Source: Rhizobium sp. J15 (GTDB taxonomy: Bacteria > Pseudomonadota > Alphaproteobacteria > Rhizobiales > Rhizobiaceae). Taken from it: DNA of 61,436 nt. The notes below the pieces were generated by a model. The model saw only the letters and a program-made list of their open reading frames with translations. It had not been told where the DNA came from and did not search any database. The translations under genes were made by a program, and so were the position numbers. Of this stretch, positions 1 through 9,774 are shown in pieces (within the stretch, counting starts at the first letter, position 1; every line of letters begins with the position of its first letter). The stretch spans positions 1 to 61,436 of the forward strand of contig NZ_NWSX01000034.1 in the NCBI RefSeq assembly GCF_002531825.1, in the 5' to 3' direction.

Positions 1-38
<38 letters not shown>

Positions 39-54
39 CTTCCAATATCTGATC

Positions 55-80
55 AAAGCCCGCCGCACAGCGGGCTTTTT
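55..80 (+). terminator. Rho-independent terminator after tRNA-fMet
   Basis: A perfect 9-bp stem (aaagcccgc / gcgggcttt) with a 6-base loop ends in a run of T, 18 bases after the tRNA CCA. It probably ends the tRNA transcript. Confidence 0.8.
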
Positions 81-141
81 GCGTTCTTGAACGCTGAATC
101 GGCCTTTGGATCAGGACGTAGTCTTGAGCGGGTTCAACACC

Positions 142-3100
142 TCAATCCAATCCATTCCGGGCGAGGAATTCCGTCACCTTGATGGTATCCAGGGCGCTCG
201 CTGTCTCCCTGAAGTAAGGCAGGGCCTCCCAAAGGCTGCGGTCGCCGACGACATAAAAGCGGCGCTCGGCGCGCGTCAGCGCAACGTTCAGCAGGTTCGG
301 CTTCGAAGCGGCCCAGCTGGCCGCTCCCCGGTGGTCGGCGTCGGCGCCGAGCACCATGAAGACGATGTCTTCTTCCTTGCCCTGGAAGGTATGCACCGTG
401 CCTATGCGCTCCTGCAGCCACTTCGACAGTTTCGATGGCGAGCGGTTGTTGCCGTCCGGATCGATCCACGCCGCACGGGCCAGGGCCTGCTTCAGGCCGT
501 TTTTGATCTCCTTGAACGGCGAGATGATATAGAGATCCGGAAGCGCGCCGTCGCGGCGATAGGTGGCCGTGAGGACATCGACGATGAGGTCCGTCTGTTC
601 CTGAACGTTTTGTTTGCCTGATACCCTGCCCTTGACGTCGATCCAGGCGCTGTCGCCGTAAAATGGCGATGTATCGCCGGCCGGCCGGCGCTCTTTGAGC
701 GCGAAGACCATTTTGTTCTGATAGGCGATCCGATTGGCAAGGCTGAACATCGGATCGATGCAGCGCCGATGCACCCTGAGAGGGCTGCCGATCCAGAGCC
801 CGTCCGCTTCTTCGCCAGGAATGATCGTTCCATAGCGGTTGGCGGCATCGGCCAGCATCTGCACCGACGCCCTGTTCGGCGAATACTCCCCCGCCGCCGT
901 ATGGGGTGAAAGCGCCGCGGCGGTGGAGATGAGCGCGCTCGGAAGCGTGAAGACCGGTTCGATCTGCTGGGGATCGCCGATCACCACGGCGCGGCGTGCC
1001 CGCGACAAGGCCCCGACCGCTGCCTGCGGCACCGCCTGACCGGCTTCGTCGATGAAGACCCAGCCGATCGAAGCAGCGCCGAGACCGCGGAACTGCCGGG
1101 CAAAGGATGCGAAGGTGGTCGAGACGATCGGAACGATCATGAAGAGGCTCTGCCAGATCGGCGCAATATGCTCGCCATCCGCAGGGCTGTTGTTGGACAG
1201 CAGCTTGCTGATGGCGACGATGTTTCCGCCAAAACCGCCACCCTTCCTGCCGACCTCCGCAAGCCATGCCTCATGCAGCGCCAGGGCCGCTTCGAACAAT
1301 GCCGAACGCAGGTCGGCCAGCTTGTCCTGATGCCACAGGCCGTCGATCTGAAAACGGTCGGTCTCGAGATCGGCGAGACGCCGCGGCAAGGCGGGATGGC
1401 CGAGAGCTTCTCCCAGGCGATCGAGCTCTTCTCTTTTCCTGGACCAGATCTCGCGTTGCGATCGCAGCGTCTGCTCGGCCTGTTCTTGCTTCCGCAACGC
1501 CTTTTCCAACGCAAGCCGATGATGTCCGGCAAACTGACTTTCGCATGCGGCAAGGGCCTTGCGCAGTTCCAACTGCGCGCGGGCATTGGCGACAACGTTC
1601 TGCCGATGCAGCCGGGCAGGTCCGGTCGACAGCAATCTCTCCCACCACGCCGGGACACTGCGGTCGAGCAGCTGTTCCTCCTCCTTCAGCTGGGACAATC
1701 CTTCCCTGAGCTTGCGCATTTCGGCTGCGAGCGCATCGCATCGCTTCTGTGCCGGTCGAATTTCGGCTGCGGCGGCTTCGACCGCCATACGCGCCTCGCG
1801 GCAGAATGCATCCTGCGAAACGAATGCGATTTCACCATAAAGAGCGGCGTAGCGTTCGAATTGGCCGATCTTGTCGCGCACTGCAGTATCAGCGGTACGA
1901 AACGCCGCCGATGCCTCGGTGAATGCCGGTCCGTCATAGCTCTTCAGCCATTCCCAGATGGTTTGCGGCTTCTCGGCGCCGGACCAGCCGGGCCTTGGCC
2001 CGTCGGCGATTTCCATGAAGGCGAAACGTTCCTTGAAAGCCCTGCGATTCCGCGAGTTGCCGAGCGCGCAGGCGATCAGCCCCCATGGGCGGTCATCCTC
2101 GGAAAGTTTGAGGGCGGAGCCATTGTCCTTCTGGCAGGCGATTTTGTGCGCGACCGTCTGCAGGTATCGGAACGAAGAACTCCTCGCGATCGAGCTTCGC
2201 TTGGGAAGATCGCGCGAGATATTTTCGACGGCGGCGTTGTTGGACGAGGCGACGACCATTTCGAATCCCGCAAGGGCCGGGATCGGCATCGATATTGAAG
2301 CGGTACTCCGGTCTGTGAAGATGACGCGGCGCGGCGGTCCGTCGAAGGCGTTGCGCGCCGTCTTCAAGGAGGCGAGGACACGGGCGCGCCGAACGATATT
2401 ATCCGCAAACACATCACGCAGCAGCGTCGTCTTCCCGGTGCCCGGCGGACCGTTGACCGAGAAGAGGCCGGTTTCCGATAGCTCGCCGATCGCCGAATTG
2501 ATCGCGAACTGCTGCATCAGGCTCATCGCATGATGAGGCTCGCTCAGCCATCTTCCGCGGTTGAGATTGCCGGGATGCAGGGCGCGGAGAATGGCGCGGC
2601 GCCCGTCCTCCGAATAGAGGTCGATCCGCTTCTCCTGCGCAAGCGCCGTGAGATAACGCCGGAGCGGTTCGGGGATATCGCCCTGTTTGACGCTCGCCAT
2701 CGCTTGCTCGATGTCCTCGATGAAGAAGCTGTTCAGGATACCGATTTCTTCTTCAGCGCTTGCAATCTCCTCCTCCTCGGCATCCAGCGCATTGCTGTCC
2801 TGCGGCGCCGGCAAGGCGATGACTTCGGGTTTTTCCCGCTTGTCCCGGTAGCGTATTTCGACGGCGGCGATGGGCTTTTCCTGCCGCGAGGCAAAGCCGG
2901 CCCAGTCGCAGAGCATCTGATGGAGCGTCAGGATCTCGTTGGCCTCGATCGGTTGATCGGCCATATCCTCGGAAGAAGAACGCAGCTGGCGCTGCGCCCG
3001 AAAGTTTTGAAGCAGCTCCAGGAGCTGCCGCTTGCCGTCGGCAAAGGCTTCGGAGCTGAGCGAGGAAAGCCCGGATTTTCGGATCCGTCCCAAAGCCCAG

Positions 3101-3510
3101 GGAAGCGTGGAAATGCAGAATGTTTCGAAAATCGGCTGGCCGGCCGGGTTGAGCTGCAGGCTGGCGAAGCAGGTGTCCCCATCGAGATCGCTGCGTTCGG
3201 CGTCCTCATATTCGCTGATATCGTCTGCAACGCCGTCGAAGTATCTGCGCGCTTCGGCAATCTCGGATTTGCTGAAAACGCCGAGGAACAGGGTAAAGCC
3301 CGCAATCTGCTTTTCCTCTGGGATCACGGGACGCCTGAGCGCTACGCCGTCATCCTCGAGCGTCGCGGCATGCAGCCAGAAAACACTCTTGCCTTCGCCG
3401 GAGACGATGCGACTGGAGAGATCGTAGGGAATGAAGAACTCGATCTTGTGCCAGAAATCGAGAATGGCCAGAAGCCGTTCCTTTTCGGCGCCATCAGTAT
3501 TCACCGGCAT
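142..3510 (-). CDS. Superfamily 1 DNA/RNA helicase-like AAA ATPase (DNA2/UPF1-like)
   Basis: This 1122-aa cytoplasmic protein has the split motor of SF1B helicases. Walker A (NGPPGTGKTTLL) is near residue 352, Walker B (FIDEAGQ) near 817 followed by GDPQQIEPVF (motif III), then VHTFQGKE (motif V) near 1042 and LNVALTRAERRF (motif VI). About 450 residues lie between motifs I and II. Much of that insertion (about 540-740) is Arg/Glu/Leu-rich and looks like a coiled coil. The roughly 340-residue N-terminus has no motif I recognise. The family unwinds nucleic acid with ATP; substrate and partners are unknown. It stands alone, convergent with tRNA-fMet. Such ATPases occur both as housekeeping helicases and in defence loci, and nothing nearby decides between them. 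Confidence 0.8.
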   Translation of the reverse strand: MPVNTDGAEKERLLAILDFWHKIEFFIPYDLSSRIVSGEGKSVFWLHAATLEDDGVALRRPVIPEEKQIAGFTLFLGVFSKSEIAEARRYFDGVADDISEYEDAERSDLDGDTCFASLQLNPAGQPIFETFCISTLPWALGRIRKSGLSSLSSEAFADGKRQLLELLQNFRAQRQLRSSSEDMADQPIEANEILTLHQMLCDWAGFASRQEKPIAAVEIRYRDKREKPEVIALPAPQDSNALDAEEEEIASAEEEIGILNSFFIEDIEQAMASVKQGDIPEPLRRYLTALAQEKRIDLYSEDGRRAILRALHPGNLNRGRWLSEPHHAMSLMQQFAINSAIGELSETGLFSVNGPPGTGKTTLLRDVFADNIVRRARVLASLKTARNAFDGPPRRVIFTDRSTASISMPIPALAGFEMVVASSNNAAVENISRDLPKRSSIARSSSFRYLQTVAHKIACQKDNGSALKLSEDDRPWGLIACALGNSRNRRAFKERFAFMEIADGPRPGWSGAEKPQTIWEWLKSYDGPAFTEASAAFRTADTAVRDKIGQFERYAALYGEIAFVSQDAFCREARMAVEAAAAEIRPAQKRCDALAAEMRKLREGLSQLKEEEQLLDRSVPAWWERLLSTGPARLHRQNVVANARAQLELRKALAACESQFAGHHRLALEKALRKQEQAEQTLRSQREIWSRKREELDRLGEALGHPALPRRLADLETDRFQIDGLWHQDKLADLRSALFEAALALHEAWLAEVGRKGGGFGGNIVAISKLLSNNSPADGEHIAPIWQSLFMIVPIVSTTFASFARQFRGLGAASIGWVFIDEAGQAVPQAAVGALSRARRAVVIGDPQQIEPVFTLPSALISTAAALSPHTAAGEYSPNRASVQMLADAANRYGTIIPGEEADGLWIGSPLRVHRRCIDPMFSLANRIAYQNKMVFALKERRPAGDTSPFYGDSAWIDVKGRVSGKQNVQEQTDLIVDVLTATYRRDGALPDLYIISPFKEIKNGLKQALARAAWIDPDGNNRSPSKLSKWLQERIGTVHTFQGKEEDIVFMVLGADADHRGAASWAASKPNLLNVALTRAERRFYVVGDRSLWEALPYFRETASALDTIKVTEFLARNGLD

Positions 3511-3638
3511 CGCTTCTCGCTGAGCAGTTGCAAAAATAGGCTCACGCCTCTTTTAACAACGATCGCAGCGCAAAATCAAAGACCATGCAAACTGCGTCCG
3601 GAACTGCCCGAGCGCAGTGCGCAACAGGCGAAACTTCG

Positions 3639-5291
3639 TCAATGCAGGCGCGGCCGGCGCTTTTCGCTGAAATGGCGGCCCCGGTTCCAGCGCCCGATGG
3701 TCTGCGGCAGGATATCGGTGTTGTGCGGAGCCGGCTCGGCGGCCGCGCGGATGCGTTCGAGTGCAGCGCTCGCCTTGGCGGCATAGTCGAGGGCGGTCGG
3801 GTCGTCCGAATGCACCTCGCAGATCGCAGCCAAGACCGTTTTCGCTTCCTCCAGCCGCTTGCTGGCTGCCAGGGCGATTCCGCGCTTGTAATGCGCCTCG
3901 ACGAGATGCGGTCCCGTCTCGACGATCTGACGGAATGTCTCTGCGGCCTGGTCGTATTGATGCAGGGCAAGCTGCGTGTCGCCAAGCCGCATCCGGATCG
4001 GCGTCGGATCGGACGCCTGCTCGACGAGCGCCTTATAGGCGCTCAGCGCCTCCGTCAGCCTGCCCCGGTCGAACAGCAGGTTGGCGATCCCGAATTCCGC
4101 CCCGGCATGGCCGGGAGAGGATTGCAGCACCTGGTGGAAGGCGATCTCCGCCTTGCCTCGAGCCCCGTTGCGATACATGTCGAGCGCCTGCCCGTAGACG
4201 AACCGGATGCTGCGCGGGTTGAGCACGCCGTGCAGGTTCAGGCCGCTGCGGGTGCGGAACAGGGTGCAGCTGATCCGCCTTTCCTCCGCGCCGAACATGT
4301 ACTTATAAGGTTCGTTTCCGCGCAGGAAATCATAGGTCTTGAAGCCGCCTTCGATCGCCCGCCGGATGCAGTAGCCATGCAGGATGAGACCGGGGGACGG
4401 CGTCTTCCAGTTTTCGTCGCGTCCGGTGATGTAAAACAGGATGGCCTTCTTCTGTCGGTCGACGATGTTTGCCAGCGCGCCGAGCGGCTGGTCGCCATAC
4501 CAGAGGACCGGCACGTCGAGATTGCCGCTGTTGAAGCAGTCCATCAGCATTTCGCGCGTGGTGATGATCAGCCGCTCGGTCCGCTCGGCGCCTTTGCGGG
4601 CGCTCCATTTGATCCGCCAGAGATTGAAGAGGATGTCGAGGTCGCGGTCGATGGTTTCGGCGGTCGCCATCGTGATCCGATAGACATCGTCTCCTTCGAC
4701 CTTGCGCAGGAACCGCCGCAGCTTCTGGCGCGTCTGGCTGCTCATGCGCTGCTCTAGATAGTCGTCGAAGCTTGCCGGCAGGAAAACGACGGGGCAGATC
4801 GTATTGTCGATATTCTCGCTGTTCTTGGGCGAGCTGTCTCGGAACGTCACGTCCGGCCCCTGCAGCGCCTGGATCATCTTCTCGCACCGGCCGGCAGGAC
4901 CGCTGAAATATTCAAGTTTCAGCTCGGTCCAGTTCTGATGTTTGAGGAACGAGGCAAAGCCGGCAATGGCATGATGCTCGTAGTCGGGCCGGGTGATGAA
5001 GCCGGTATAATCGGCCGTAAAATTCCCGGCCATCATGATCTCGTCGTAGAAGAGCCCCGTCTTCTCGTTCAGATGCGTGATGAGCCGTAGCGGAAAGAAA
5101 GCGACATAGGGTGCATCAGGCTCGCGCTCGCGGAGCGCAAGGATGAACCAGCGCCGCCGGCGCGAGAGATAATTCTTGAGCCAGGTCCAGGAAAGGAAAT
5201 GCTGCGCATCGGGATCTTCCATGAAGACCTGATCCCAATTGTCGCGGATCGCATCGAACTCGGCGATGGTGTCGATGATATCTATGCGCAT
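3639..5291 (-). CDS. FemAB/BioF2-like GNAT acyltransferase with C-terminal TPR repeats
   Basis: A protein of about 550 aa. The N-terminal 340 residues match the BioF2-like (Acetyltransf_6) type of GNAT domain, with a LxxYFSGP strand and a C-terminal stretch (GLILHGYCIRRAIEGG, YDFLRGNEPYKY) typical of this family, which is frequent in polysaccharide loci. Residues about 370-520 form tetratricopeptide repeats (for example GAEFGIANLLFDRGRLTEAL and AHYKRGIALAASKRLEEA). The start at 5291 (MRIDII) is chosen because GGGAGGGG lies just upstream; the ORF is open 20 codons further without a ribosome site. The probable role is acylation of a cell-surface glycan or peptide, with the TPRs for partner binding; the substrate is unknown. 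It is monocistronic. Confidence 0.7.
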   Translation of the reverse strand: MRIDIIDTIAEFDAIRDNWDQVFMEDPDAQHFLSWTWLKNYLSRRRRWFILALREREPDAPYVAFFPLRLITHLNEKTGLFYDEIMMAGNFTADYTGFITRPDYEHHAIAGFASFLKHQNWTELKLEYFSGPAGRCEKMIQALQGPDVTFRDSSPKNSENIDNTICPVVFLPASFDDYLEQRMSSQTRQKLRRFLRKVEGDDVYRITMATAETIDRDLDILFNLWRIKWSARKGAERTERLIITTREMLMDCFNSGNLDVPVLWYGDQPLGALANIVDRQKKAILFYITGRDENWKTPSPGLILHGYCIRRAIEGGFKTYDFLRGNEPYKYMFGAEERRISCTLFRTRSGLNLHGVLNPRSIRFVYGQALDMYRNGARGKAEIAFHQVLQSSPGHAGAEFGIANLLFDRGRLTEALSAYKALVEQASDPTPIRMRLGDTQLALHQYDQAAETFRQIVETGPHLVEAHYKRGIALAASKRLEEAKTVLAAICEVHSDDPTALDYAAKASAALERIRAAAEPAPHNTDILPQTIGRWNRGRHFSEKRRPRLH

Positions 5292-5494
5292 GCGGCCCCC
5301 TCCCAATACCCCATACGACACTCGGGAAGGTTTCATTCTAGTGGGAAACACCGATCTTCAAATAAACCCTCCGGGTGATTTGCATCGCTCAAATAGGGTT
5401 ATTTCTTAGCCGGCGCATAAACCGGGAAGCCGCGAATCCTGTCGAGGAAGATCGCGTGCGGATTCAATGCGATAGCGCAGCGCGGACAACGCCT

Positions 5495-5986
5495 TCAAAG
5501 CTCTCCCGATAACCGCGTGCTCGCATGAATGAAGGCCCAGAGCGTCCGGCTGATGGCGACGATTTCGGCGATCGATTTTTCCAGAAGTTCGATCTCCCGC
5601 TCGTCCATCTGCTCGACCTTGCCATAGCGGATCTCATTGTCATCCTCGACGAGCCGCATTAGCTGCGTGCTCGATATTTCTCCCCGCTCGTCGAAGGAAT
5701 AGATGCAGTGATTGTATTTGTTGCGCGTCTTGGATTCCTTCTTCAGCCGCGCCATGGCCGAAAGGATCGCTTTTCGGTCGGCAGGGGGGGTCGAAGCGAG
5801 CTTGGCAAGCCGCTCGACCAGATCTATCCGGGCGCGCGTCGTGTTGAGCGTCAGGAACACGACGATGGCGGCATCCTTCTCGACCTTGAGAAGATGGGCG
5901 ATGATATAGATCAGCAGACTTTCGGTGTTCGTCCAGACATAGTTCAGGCGGCCGACCCGCAACAGGACATCGGACATCGCCGCCAT
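5495..5986 (-). CDS. Conserved hypothetical protein
   Basis: A 163-aa soluble protein, mostly alpha-helical by appearance (LNYVWTNTESLLIYIIAHLL, VVFLTLNTTRARIDLVERLA), with no family I can name with certainty. The start at 5986 (MAAMSD) is set by GGAGAAAGG six bases upstream; an in-frame ATG at 6019 has no ribosome site. The helical layout with an N-terminal tryptophan and an Asn-Thr-Thr-Arg motif recalls small proteins described only as hypothetical in Rhizobiaceae. It lies between the acyltransferase and the secretion locus on the same strand, with gaps too large to imply an operon. Confidence 0.6.
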   Translation of the reverse strand: MAAMSDVLLRVGRLNYVWTNTESLLIYIIAHLLKVEKDAAIVVFLTLNTTRARIDLVERLAKLASTPPADRKAILSAMARLKKESKTRNKYNHCIYSFDERGEISSTQLMRLVEDDNEIRYGKVEQMDEREIELLEKSIAEIVAISRTLWAFIHASTRLSGEL

Positions 5987-6097
5987 GCTCGACCTTTCTC
6001 CCCGAAGGGGACGACCCATCCCTACGGGATGCTGCCGCCATTATATCAGAACCGCCGATGATCCGTGAGATTTACGGATCGCTCGGATGAGGCACGA

Positions 6098-7456
6098 TCA
6101 GCGCTCCTTGAAGGCCCGGGACATGCTGTCGGTGATTGGCTTGCTCAGATATTCGAAGAAGGTGCGTTCCGAGGTCTGGATCAGCACTTCGGCCGGCATG
6201 CCGGGAACGGGATGGAAATTATGCACCCGCGCGATCTCGGAATCCGGTATTTCGACGCGCACGATATAGACGTCTTTGACCGACATTCCCGCATTCTCCT
6301 CGATCGAATCGGCCGAGACGTAGAAGACCTTGCCCTCCAGAACCGGCGTTGTGCGCCGGTTGAGCGCCGTCAGGCGGATCGAGGCGGTTTCGCCTTCGCG
6401 CAGCTGATCGATGGAAGTGCGCAGCACCTGTGCTTCCAGGATCAGCGGCACATGCGCCGGCAGGATTTCCATGATCGGCTTGCCTGTGGTGATGACGCCG
6501 CCGGCGGTGTGGAAATAGGAGCGCACCACCGTGCCGGATACCGGCGAGCGGATGACGGTGCGCTCGAGCACGCCGGCGGCCTCGCGCATCTGCTCGCGCA
6601 CGCTGTCCAGATCGGATTCGGCGGTTTCGAGCGCATCGAGTGCGGCCTGCTTGTTGGAGTTGACGGCGATGACGGCTTCCTGGCGGAATTTGGCGATCTC
6701 AGCCTCGCTCTCGTTGATCTCGCCGTTCAGGCGCGAAATGTCGCCCATCGCATCGGCGATCGCCCGCTCGATCGCCAAAAGATCCGTCTTGCGCATATAG
6801 CCGACCTTGACCAGCCGGGCCTTGGCATCGCGTTCCTCGGTCAGCAGCGCCAGCTGCCTTTCGAAGGATTCCCGCTGGCCCTTATAGCCGTCGAAGCGAT
6901 ATTCCAGCGACTTGATGTTCTTCTCGATCAGGTTGAGCTGCTCTTCGAGCTTGATCTGCTTGCTGTGAAAGACGACGTTCTGGCTCTGGATGATCGCGTA
7001 GATATCGGGATCGCTCGCTTCCTTCATGACGATGTCGGGAACGTGGAATTGCTTGAGACCCTGCGCTTCGGCGCGCAGGCGCGCGACGACAGCCTCGAGG
7101 CGCAGGCGGCGAAGCTGCAGCATACGCTCGTTCGAGCGTGATGCGGTCGGATCGAGGGTCAGCAGGATATCGCCCTCCTTGACCGTGTCGCCTTCGCTGA
7201 CGCGCATCTCCTTGATGATGCCGCCCTCCAGATGCTGGACGATCTTGTTGTTACCCGTCGCGACGAAGCTTCCCTGCGCGATGATCGCCGAGGCAAGCGG
7301 CGCGGTCGCCGCCCAGAAGCCGAAACCGCCGAACGAGGTGAAGAGAACCGTCAGGCCGACGATGCTGTGCAGGCGGATCGAGCGTGGCACGTCGCTATAC
7401 CATTCGAGCTGCGACGAACCTGCCGTCTCCTGTTTTTTCCGTCCCATGTCGTTCAT
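6098..7456 (-). CDS. HlyD/PrtE-type membrane fusion protein of a type I secretion system
   Basis: A 452-aa periplasmic adaptor. One transmembrane helix lies at about 30-52 after a short cytoplasmic N-terminus. A lipoyl/barrel-sandwich half (QHLEGGIIKEMRVSEGDTVKEGD) follows, then a long coiled coil at about 110-300 and the second half with VIRSPVSGTVV near 310. This is the usual size and order for HlyD-family adaptors such as PrsE. It links the inner-membrane ABC exporter to an outer-membrane TolC-like channel, which is not encoded here. Its start overlaps the stop of the exporter gene by 4 bases (ATGA), so the two are translationally coupled. It is the last gene of the secretion operon. Confidence 0.92.
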   Translation of the reverse strand: MNDMGRKKQETAGSSQLEWYSDVPRSIRLHSIVGLTVLFTSFGGFGFWAATAPLASAIIAQGSFVATGNNKIVQHLEGGIIKEMRVSEGDTVKEGDILLTLDPTASRSNERMLQLRRLRLEAVVARLRAEAQGLKQFHVPDIVMKEASDPDIYAIIQSQNVVFHSKQIKLEEQLNLIEKNIKSLEYRFDGYKGQRESFERQLALLTEERDAKARLVKVGYMRKTDLLAIERAIADAMGDISRLNGEINESEAEIAKFRQEAVIAVNSNKQAALDALETAESDLDSVREQMREAAGVLERTVIRSPVSGTVVRSYFHTAGGVITTGKPIMEILPAHVPLILEAQVLRTSIDQLREGETASIRLTALNRRTTPVLEGKVFYVSADSIEENAGMSVKDVYIVRVEIPDSEIARVHNFHPVPGMPAEVLIQTSERTFFEYLSKPITDSMSRAFKER

Positions 7457-9747
7457 CCCTCGATGCGCGGCGCCGGCTGGCCGTTATTGCTGTTGTTCTT
7501 GGAAAGCGCCTGCAGCACCTCGATCCGTTCGCCGAACATGGCGACCGTCCCCTCCTTGAGCACGAGGATCTTGTCGACGCATTGGAGAAGAGCAGGGCGT
7601 TGAGTGATCGTCACGCTGGTGATGCCCTGTCTCTTGGCGTGGAGCAGCGCCTTGGCAAGCGCTGCCTCGCCCTGGGTATCGAGGTTCGAATTCGGCTCGT
7701 CGAGAACGACGAATTTCGGGTTGCCGAAAAAAGCCCGCGCCAGCGCGATGCGCTGCTTCTGGCCGCCGGAAAGCGGAGCACCGTCGGCCGCGACCACTGT
7801 CTCGTAGCCCTGCGGGAAGCTGGCGATAAGCTCGTGCACGTCGGCAAGCACGGCGGCCTCGTAGATCTGGTGGTCTTCGACGTCGTCGCGCATGCGGCAG
7901 ATATTCGCCTTGATCGTTCCGGGGAAGAGCTGCACGTCCTGCGGCAGGTAGCCGATGCTTTCGCCGAACTGGCGCTGGTCCCAGTTGCGCAGATCCATCA
8001 GGTCCAGGCGCACATTCCCCGATGTCGGGACGATGGAGCCGACGAGCATCTTGCCGAGCGTCGTCTTGCCCGAGCCGGAATTGCCGATGATTGCCAGCGA
8101 TTCCCCCTTCTTGAGCGAGAAGGAGATGCCGTTGAGAATGACCTTCTTCTGCGGCGGCGGCACGAAGAGAATGCGTTCGACATCGAGCCGGCCTTCGGGA
8201 TTGGGAAGCCGCAGGCGCGGGAAGTTCAACGGCGAGTTCAGCAGCAAGCCTTTGATTCTGCCATAGGCGGCCGCCGATTTGTTGAACTGGTGCCAGCCTT
8301 CGATTGCGCCTTCGATCGGCGCCAGCGCCCGTCCCGAGATGATCGAGGCCGCGATGACCATGCCGCCGGTCAGTTCGCCGGAGAGCGACAGATGCGCACC
8401 CCAGCCCAGCAGCGTCACCTGCGTCACCATGCGGCAGGCCTTCGAAATGCCGGAAAAGATGATGTTGCGATCCTGCGCTTCGACCTGCGATTTCAGCGAT
8501 CCCGCCGTCTCCCGGCCCCACATCTTCACCGCCTCGGGGATCATCGCCATGGCATTGATGATCTGTGAGTTGCGCGACATGGAATCGAGATGGAAATTCG
8601 CGCGGCTGAGATAGCCGTTGGATTCGGCGAATTGCCGGGCGGTGAACTTCTGGTTCAGATAGGCGATGAGGAAAAGCACCGCGCAGCAGGTCAAGATGAT
8701 GATGCCGAGATGCGGGTGGACGAAATAGACGACGATCACGAAGAACGGCATCAGCGGCGCGTCGAGAAAGGCGATCAGCGTGCCCGAGGTCAGGAAACCG
8801 CGCAGCAGCTGCAGATCCTGCAGCGTCTGGTAGTCCTTGCCGCTGCCATGGAGCGATGCCCTTGCCGCGGCGCTGAGGATCGGTGCGCCGAGCTGCACTT
8901 CGAGCTCCACCGCGGTGCGCATCAGGATGAAGCGCCGCACGGAATCCATGAAGGCCTGCAGCAGCACGGCGCCGAGCACGGCGACCGAGAGCATGACGAG
9001 AGTATCGATGGATCGGCTGGTCAGTACCCGGTCGGATATCTGGAACAGATAGAGCGGAATTGCCAGAAGAAGCACGTTGATTGCGATCGTGAACGTCATC
9101 ACGATCACCATGTTCTTTCGCACTGCCGCGATGCCGCGCGCGAGGCTGGCGGCGAAATTCACAGGCTCGCTGCGCTTGTGAAATCCGCCGCCACTGCCTC
9201 CTCCCCCGCCGCCGCCGCCGAGATCGGTATCCTTGCCGCTGCCGCCGCCCCCCGCCCGGACGCGCCGGTCGTTTTTGCCGACAGGGCCGCTCTCGCCTTC
9301 GATGGTCTTGCCGAATGGCATCGCCGGGCTCGATTTGAGCTCGGTCTTCTCTCTCGGCAGTTCGGGTACCGCTCTCGCTTCATTCTGTGGCTGGGCGCGT
9401 GCTTCCAGCGTTTCAGCCGCCTGCCTCTCTGCTGCCGGGGCGGGGCGCGCCGTTTCCGCATCCGATGCTGCCGGCGCTGCCGTCTTTTGCGGGATCTGCG
9501 CCTGTATCGTGCCTGCCTGTTCGCTATCGGCAGTCTCGCCTGCCGCAATTTCTGCCGTCTCTTTGCGGCGATGGGCGGGCGGAGAGCCGGCGCCGCTCAG
9601 CCTGCGGAGATTCTCGACAGCCTCGTTGATCGCGGAGAGACACAGATCGCTCGTCGCCTCGTCCGATCGGGCAGCCGAGGGAATATTGCCGGACCTCAGA
9701 TCCAACGCGCTGCCTGTCGCAAAGACTTGTTTCGAAATCTGATTCAT
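7453..9747 (-). CDS. Type I secretion system permease/ATPase (PrtD family) with a long disordered N-terminus
   Basis: An ABC exporter that fuses membrane and ATPase domains. The six-helix membrane domain starts near residue 205 (MVIVMTFTIAINVLLLAIPL). The nucleotide-binding domain has Walker A GNSGSGKTT, signature LSGGQ and Walker B FVVLDEPNSNLD. PrtD-type exporters are usually about 580 aa; this one is about 764 aa. The extra N-terminal 200 residues are low-complexity, rich in Ala, Glu and Pro, and end in two Gly runs around residues 165-190. They replace any C39 peptidase-like domain. Three in-frame ATGs open the ORF (9753, 9750, 9747); the third has the best distance to AAGGA. It is coupled to the adaptor gene downstream and lies 27 bases after the 673-aa gene. 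Confidence 0.92.
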   Translation of the reverse strand: MNQISKQVFATGSALDLRSGNIPSAARSDEATSDLCLSAINEAVENLRRLSGAGSPPAHRRKETAEIAAGETADSEQAGTIQAQIPQKTAAPAASDAETARPAPAAERQAAETLEARAQPQNEARAVPELPREKTELKSSPAMPFGKTIEGESGPVGKNDRRVRAGGGGSGKDTDLGGGGGGGGSGGGFHKRSEPVNFAASLARGIAAVRKNMVIVMTFTIAINVLLLAIPLYLFQISDRVLTSRSIDTLVMLSVAVLGAVLLQAFMDSVRRFILMRTAVELEVQLGAPILSAAARASLHGSGKDYQTLQDLQLLRGFLTSGTLIAFLDAPLMPFFVIVVYFVHPHLGIIILTCCAVLFLIAYLNQKFTARQFAESNGYLSRANFHLDSMSRNSQIINAMAMIPEAVKMWGRETAGSLKSQVEAQDRNIIFSGISKACRMVTQVTLLGWGAHLSLSGELTGGMVIAASIISGRALAPIEGAIEGWHQFNKSAAAYGRIKGLLLNSPLNFPRLRLPNPEGRLDVERILFVPPPQKKVILNGISFSLKKGESLAIIGNSGSGKTTLGKMLVGSIVPTSGNVRLDLMDLRNWDQRQFGESIGYLPQDVQLFPGTIKANICRMRDDVEDHQIYEAAVLADVHELIASFPQGYETVVAADGAPLSGGQKQRIALARAFFGNPKFVVLDEPNSNLDTQGEAALAKALLHAKRQGITSVTITQRPALLQCVDKILVLKEGTVAMFGERIEVLQALSKNNSNNGQPAPRIEG

Positions 9748-9774
9748 CATCATTCCTTCGCAATACTCTTAAGG

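Noticed and set aside
6060..6080. GATCCGT/ACGGATC hairpin downstream of the HlyD gene, considered as terminator
   Set aside because: The 7-bp stem has no T-run on the minus strand.
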